DNA from: Fidelibacterota bacterium UBA6817
GTDB lineage: Bacteria; Fidelibacterota; Fidelibacteria; Fidelibacterales; Fidelibacteraceae
Reading direction: 5' to 3'
Length of the DNA: 26,520 nt
Assembly: GCA_002452555.1 (NCBI GenBank)
Contig: DKER01000244.1
Span: 1-26,520 of the forward strand
In this document: in pieces, positions 24,280-26,520 of the stretch
How the letters are laid out: every line of letters starts with the position of its first letter
Numbering within the stretch: position 1 is the first letter of the stretch
Made by a program: the position numbers and the translations under genes
The notes under the pieces: model-generated
The model's database searches: none
What the model saw: only the letters and a program-made list of their open reading frames with translations
Told to the model about the DNA's origin: nothing

Positions 24280-24952
24280 TTCTGTTTCCGACTTTAAAAC
24301 CTAAAAACCTTCCTCCGGAAACATTCATTTTGATTTGCAATAAATCATAAGGAGGATCTTTTCTAATCCACAGAAGATCCACGGGTTGAAAAGGAAAGTC
24401 TTTTGATAAAGCTGATAATTTCCATATTTCACACAAAATCTCTTCACCGTTCAGTGACAGGATCTCTTCGTCCAGCGATTCAAAGTTATAAAGAACAGTA
24501 ATCCCTTTTGCCAAATACAGCTTTTCAACATGATTTCCGTTGATCTCCTTCAGTATAGGGATTGCAAATCGTCCATAGAAGGGAAATGCCAAGGTGTCAT
24601 AATTAATTTTAAAAAACTGATCTTTTCCGTCAAACGTTTTGGAAATCATATAATATCGGGCAGTATCACAAATTTCTACATTTTCTCCAACTGCTGTAAT
24701 AAAGTATGACAAGGGTGCCCGGGTATTCCTGTTCAAACAAAGATCAACATTTAAAAGCGGGTTTATCGAGTGAATTTCACGGTAATGAAAAGCAGGAATA
24801 TCCCGTATCAATGTATCGCTGATCATTATTGTAATGGATTGTTTACGGCCGGACACGGTAAAGTTCCATATGCGGCGTGTTCCGGCAGTTTCACCTTTAA
24901 TTGAAACAACCGTCAGGCACACGATAAAAAAGGTTATGCATTTTTTAATCAT
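24254..24952 (-). CDS. Secreted protein of unknown function
   Basis: A 232-residue protein with a signal peptide (MIKKCITFFIVCLTVVSIKG, cleavage near GETA). The mature part is beta-rich: IWNFTVSGRKQSITIMISDT at the start, a central pair with YYMISKTFDGKDQFFKINYD, and a C-terminal strand group with LLQIKMNVSGGRFLGFKVGN. The alternation and overall size are loosely like DUF3108 or lipocalin-type periplasmic proteins, but I cannot assign a family. The ribosome site AAAGGA stands six bases before the ATG. It is the first gene after the two double-glycine peptides, separated from the second by a 136-base gap with a GC-rich hairpin, and overlaps the GT51 gene by 26 bases. Confidence 0.75.
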   Translation of the reverse strand: MIKKCITFFIVCLTVVSIKGETAGTRRIWNFTVSGRKQSITIMISDTLIRDIPAFHYREIHSINPLLNVDLCLNRNTRAPLSYFITAVGENVEICDTARYYMISKTFDGKDQFFKINYDTLAFPFYGRFAIPILKEINGNHVEKLYLAKGITVLYNFESLDEEILSLNGEEILCEIWKLSALSKDFPFQPVDLLWIRKDPPYDLLQIKMNVSGGRFLGFKVGNRNALYKRVL

Positions 24953-25050
24953 GGATTATCCTTTATATCAAATTTTACGTTTACTGAGATTTTGAAAACG
25001 CGTGTTGGAGTTTCGCCATTAAAGCAAGGATTTCCGGAATATATCAGCAG

Positions 25051-25076
25051 GCGGGAGAACCGGAAGGCTCCCCCGC
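25051..25076 (-). terminator. GC-rich hairpin after peptide gene B, possible attenuator
   Basis: A stem GGGAG/CTCCC with inner CC/GG pairs around a GGAA loop, extended by outer GC pairs, lies 13 bases after the stop of peptide gene B. No T run follows on the minus strand, so it may reduce read-through into the downstream cell-wall genes or protect the upstream mRNA end, and is not likely to act as a strong terminator. The rest of the 24953-25088 gap shows nothing else I can name. Confidence 0.4.
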
Positions 25077-25088
25077 CGCACCCCCGTT

Positions 25089-25247
25089 TTAATCGCAAAA
25101 CCACCGAATAAAAGCTGTTCCGGCCTTCACATGCCAGTTTATATCAATCATTACGCCGCTTAACAACATATTCAGTCCGAGTATACATCCAAAACTCCAG
25201 AAACCGCCTGAATACGTCAATAAATCAGCTTGTGAGAGTTCTTCCAT
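25089..25247 (-). CDS. Double-glycine-leader peptide precursor B (bacteriocin-like)
   Basis: A 52-residue precursor. The 15-residue leader MEELSQADLLTYSGG fits the class II bacteriocin/C39-peptidase leader pattern: L at -12, S at -11, D at -8, L at -7, Y at -4, G at -2 and -1. The 37-residue core (FWSFGCILGLNMLL and onward) is hydrophobic, Gly-containing and has Cys at core positions 6 and 36, ending RWFCD. The ATG at 25247 is chosen because GAAGG stands seven bases upstream; two earlier in-frame ATGs (25265, 25301) have no comparable site and would displace the leader. It resembles peptide A in leader length, Cys spacing and C-terminal motif. Predicted: secreted peptide, cleaved after GG, possibly disulfide-closed. 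The activity is not known. Confidence 0.75.
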   Translation of the reverse strand: MEELSQADLLTYSGGFWSFGCILGLNMLLSGVMIDINWHVKAGTAFIRWFCD

Positions 25248-25328
25248 ATTTTCACCTTCTTTCATATTTCCGGAAATCAGTTTTATTCCGGTTTCATTCA
25301 TGGTTTACCGCATATTTTGATTTTCCAG

Positions 25329-25370
25329 ATTCAGACCAGACATTGATACAATCATAATCTACGTCTGAAT
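25329..25370. repeat. 8-bp inverted repeat between the two peptide genes
   Basis: ATTCAGAC (25329-25336) and GTCTGAAT (25363-25370) are exact inverted copies with a 26-base spacer, inside the 131-base gap between peptide genes A and B. A CAGAC direct repeat lies next to the left arm (25332-25336 and 25337-25341 read CAGAC then CAGAC). It could be an operator or an RNA hairpin that sets the ratio of the two peptides. A 12-base palindrome, CCGATTAATCGG (25375-25386), spans the peptide A stop codon just beside it. Confidence 0.4.
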
Positions 25371-25378
25371 GTCCCCGA

Positions 25379-25549
25379 TTAATCGGCACAAAAGCGGTAA
25401 ATCAATGCCGAACTAAGATTCATGATCATACCGGACCCGTCAATAATTCCAAACAGAAGCCCTGCAAGTCCTGCGATACAGGCAAGGTAAGCTCCGGGTG
25501 GATAACCTCCTGCATACTCCATCATCTCTTCATGTGTGAGTTCATTCAT
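25379..25549 (-). CDS. Double-glycine-leader peptide precursor A (bacteriocin-like)
   Basis: A 56-residue precursor. The 15-residue leader MNELTHEEMMEYAGG matches the double-glycine consensus (L -12, T -11, E -8, M -7, Y -4, G -2, G -1). The 41-residue core begins YPPGAYLACIAGLAG, is strongly hydrophobic with GxxxG-like spacing, and has Cys at core positions 9 and 39, ending YRFCAD. The ATG at 25549 is chosen over an upstream in-frame ATG at 25624: it lies one base after the redoxin stop, has a G5 ribosome-site-like run six bases upstream within the redoxin's last codons, and begins exactly at a leader-type N-terminus. The coupling to the redoxin suggests joint production. Expected fate is export with leader removal; target unknown. 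Confidence 0.78.
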   Translation of the reverse strand: MNELTHEEMMEYAGGYPPGAYLACIAGLAGLLFGIIDGSGMIMNLSSALIYRFCAD

Positions 25550-25550
25550 G

Positions 25551-26099
25551 TCAAACCCCCTTTTTTTGTTTCTTGTGATTTGCGTCCGGGATCCAGTCCA
25601 TGATTTCCCGGATCTGTACTTCACCGCGCAGTGATTTGATTAGTTCATGGTCTTCATTATATAAAAATGTTGAAGGCAAGGGCGGATCACTAAACAAATA
25701 AGAGCTTATATTCACATCCAGCATTCCTATACTGATCCGACTGTCGTTTTGCAGCGAGTCCCAATTTTTATAATAAACTGATTGAAAGAGATTTCGGTCT
25801 GTCGTAAACAGTCCGTATTGAAAATCCGGGAGACGATCCGAGTGTTTGTTCAGTTGCGAAAGATAACTCATACAAAATGTACATCGCGTGGAAAAGAGAA
25901 TTATCATTTGCATTTTGTTTGGTTCCGGTTCGTAACGTTTTAAACCATCAATTCCTGTATAAGCAAATTCTTCCAAAGATTTTTTTGGGCTGTTAATTTG
26001 AAAAATAAACCAAATAATGAGTAAACATAAGCCGACAGGGACAAATAAGAGATAGGAGGGAAACCGTTTTTTTCTCTTATCATAGCATATAGATCTCAT
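25551..26099 (-). CDS. Membrane-anchored thioredoxin-fold protein with CxxC (TlpA/DsbA-like redoxin)
   Basis: A 182-residue protein with a cytoplasmic basic N-terminus, one membrane helix (about 15-35, LLFVPVGLCLLIIWFIF) and an extracytoplasmic thioredoxin-like domain. The active site reads STRCTFCMSYL (C73 and C76), preceded by the strand QMIILFS, and the cis-proline loop is PPLPSTFLYN. It may form, shuffle or reduce disulfides outside the membrane; the direct coupling to peptide A, whose core has two Cys, points to the peptides as substrates (inference). The ATG at 26099 with a G5 run six bases upstream is preferred to an in-frame TTG at 26135; it overlaps the upstream membrane protein by 20 bases. 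Confidence 0.82.
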   Translation of the reverse strand: MRSICYDKRKKRFPSYLLFVPVGLCLLIIWFIFQINSPKKSLEEFAYTGIDGLKRYEPEPNKMQMIILFSTRCTFCMSYLSQLNKHSDRLPDFQYGLFTTDRNLFQSVYYKNWDSLQNDSRISIGMLDVNISSYLFSDPPLPSTFLYNEDHELIKSLRGEVQIREIMDWIPDANHKKQKKGV

Positions 26100-26520
26100 A
26101 AAAAACCCCCAGCCCCCATAAACAGATAATGACAAAAACCCTTGCAGACAGAATCGGAAAGCAAATTTTCCCCGGACTTTTTTGCGTTAACGCGCTTATG
26201 AAAAAAATTGAAAAACAAAACCATATAATTTCAAATAAATTGATTTGATTAAACAGCCGTTTAAAACCCGGGTTGACATGTAAACCCGGAACAGACATGA
26301 GGGATAAGGGCATATAAATCCTGTCAACCCCATTCGAAGCAGTCATATCAGCACGGGAGACCATAACTATCTGAACAATATCCCTGACAACAAATATGCC
26401 AAAATTCAGACTTGTAACCCAAATTAATGTTTTTAAAGATGTATATTGGTTCCTTAACAGTAAAAAGAGATGAATGATCAGAGCCATTATAACGGCACGG
26501 ATTAAGATCATAACCGGGAG
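26080..26520 (-). CDS. Yip1-like multi-pass membrane protein (5' end probably outside window)
   Basis: The frame is open to the window edge; an ATG at 26511 exists but has no ribosome site and would start directly inside a membrane helix, so the true start is probably upstream. The visible 147 residues contain about four to five hydrophobic segments. The segment VPGLHVNPGFKRLFNQINLFEIIWFCFS followed by QKSPGKI (about 95-130) is similar in layout to the C-terminal half of the Yip1-family protein at 21193-21900 (LFRVWKLILW..., QKSLV). Assignment to Yip1 is tentative. It is the gene immediately upstream of the redoxin and the peptides, and could serve as a membrane immunity, sensing or transport-associated factor. 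Confidence 0.62.
   Translation of the reverse strand, partial: LPVMILIRAVIMALIIHLFLLLRNQYTSLKTLIWVTSLNFGIFVVRDIVQIVMVSRADMTASNGVDRIYMPLSLMSVPGLHVNPGFKRLFNQINLFEIIWFCFSIFFISALTQKSPGKICFPILSARVFVIICLWGLGVFYEIYML

Noticed and set aside
25247..25301. Longer forms of peptide B starting at ATG 25301 or 25265
   Set aside because: They lack a good ribosome site, and the start at 25247 gives a leader of the same 15-residue length as peptide A, with GAAGG seven bases upstream.
26099..26135. Twelve-residue N-terminal extension of the redoxin starting at a TTG codon
   Set aside because: The ATG at 26099 has a G-rich ribosome site at good spacing and places a basic N-terminus before the membrane helix; the extension lies inside the upstream gene.
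1..26520. tRNA, rRNA, CRISPR array, insertion sequence or phage att site
   Set aside because: No cloverleaf-like segments, rRNA-like stretches, regularly spaced repeats, transposase motifs or terminal inverted repeats were seen on reading; a dedicated RNA search would be needed to exclude a small non-coding RNA.

Overview
The window looks like a chromosomal segment of an uncultured or little-studied Gram-negative bacterium of the FCB superphylum (Bacteroidota, Calditrichota, Marinimicrobia and relatives). The support is a short primary sigma factor without region 1.1, as in Bacteroidota; several FCB-type envelope families (a DUF6588-like outer-membrane protein, a DUF4837-like lipoprotein, a SusA-like amylase); and a heptose-bisphosphate phosphatase plus a TolC-type exporter, which imply an outer membrane with LPS. 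The phylum is inferred and not proven. No rRNA, tRNA, CRISPR array or insertion sequence was seen.

Bases 1-8000 hold housekeeping genes. The tail of an outer-membrane protein gene (+) converges on a tight gmhB-ddl-cysS operon (-) across a bidirectional terminator. A secreted PQQ-type beta-propeller protein (+) then shares its stop-codon bases with a LytM (M23) endopeptidase gene. The endopeptidase gene lies downstream of the primary sigma factor gene and a coiled-coil protein gene (all -).

Bases 8000-15400 run on the + strand: a NatAB-type ABC-2 transporter pair, thioredoxin with an unusual WCMPC active site, a secreted GH13 amylase, and three coupled envelope genes (DUF4837-like lipoprotein, helical-repeat lipoprotein, Sm-like/FxLYD-like periplasmic protein). 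A bidirectional terminator at 15420-15445 ends this block.

From 26520 down to 15447 every gene is on the minus strand. Nearest the terminator is a YknXYZ/MacAB-like exporter: two FtsX-fold permeases, a separate ATPase, a periplasmic adaptor and a TolC homologue, preceded by a Yip1-family membrane protein. Upstream is an accessory region that looks richer in A+T. It holds a truncated amidase-fold lipoprotein, a lysozyme/SLT-like transglycosylase, a small membrane-anchored protein, a monofunctional GT51 glycosyltransferase and an unknown secreted protein. Above these are two small genes for double-glycine-leader peptides, a membrane-anchored CxxC redoxin translationally coupled to the first peptide, and a second Yip1-like membrane protein cut by the window edge.

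The best candidate for an undescribed system is this last block. Both peptides have a 15-residue leader ending in GG that fits the class II bacteriocin/C39-peptidase consensus, and hydrophobic cores with two cysteines exactly 30 residues apart near the ends. A dedicated redoxin lies immediately upstream, and peptidoglycan synthases and hydrolases lie downstream. I infer a secreted, possibly disulfide-closed two-peptide bacteriocin-like or signalling system with cell-wall accessory genes. The neighbouring tripartite exporter, or a C39 transporter beyond 26520, would be the export route.
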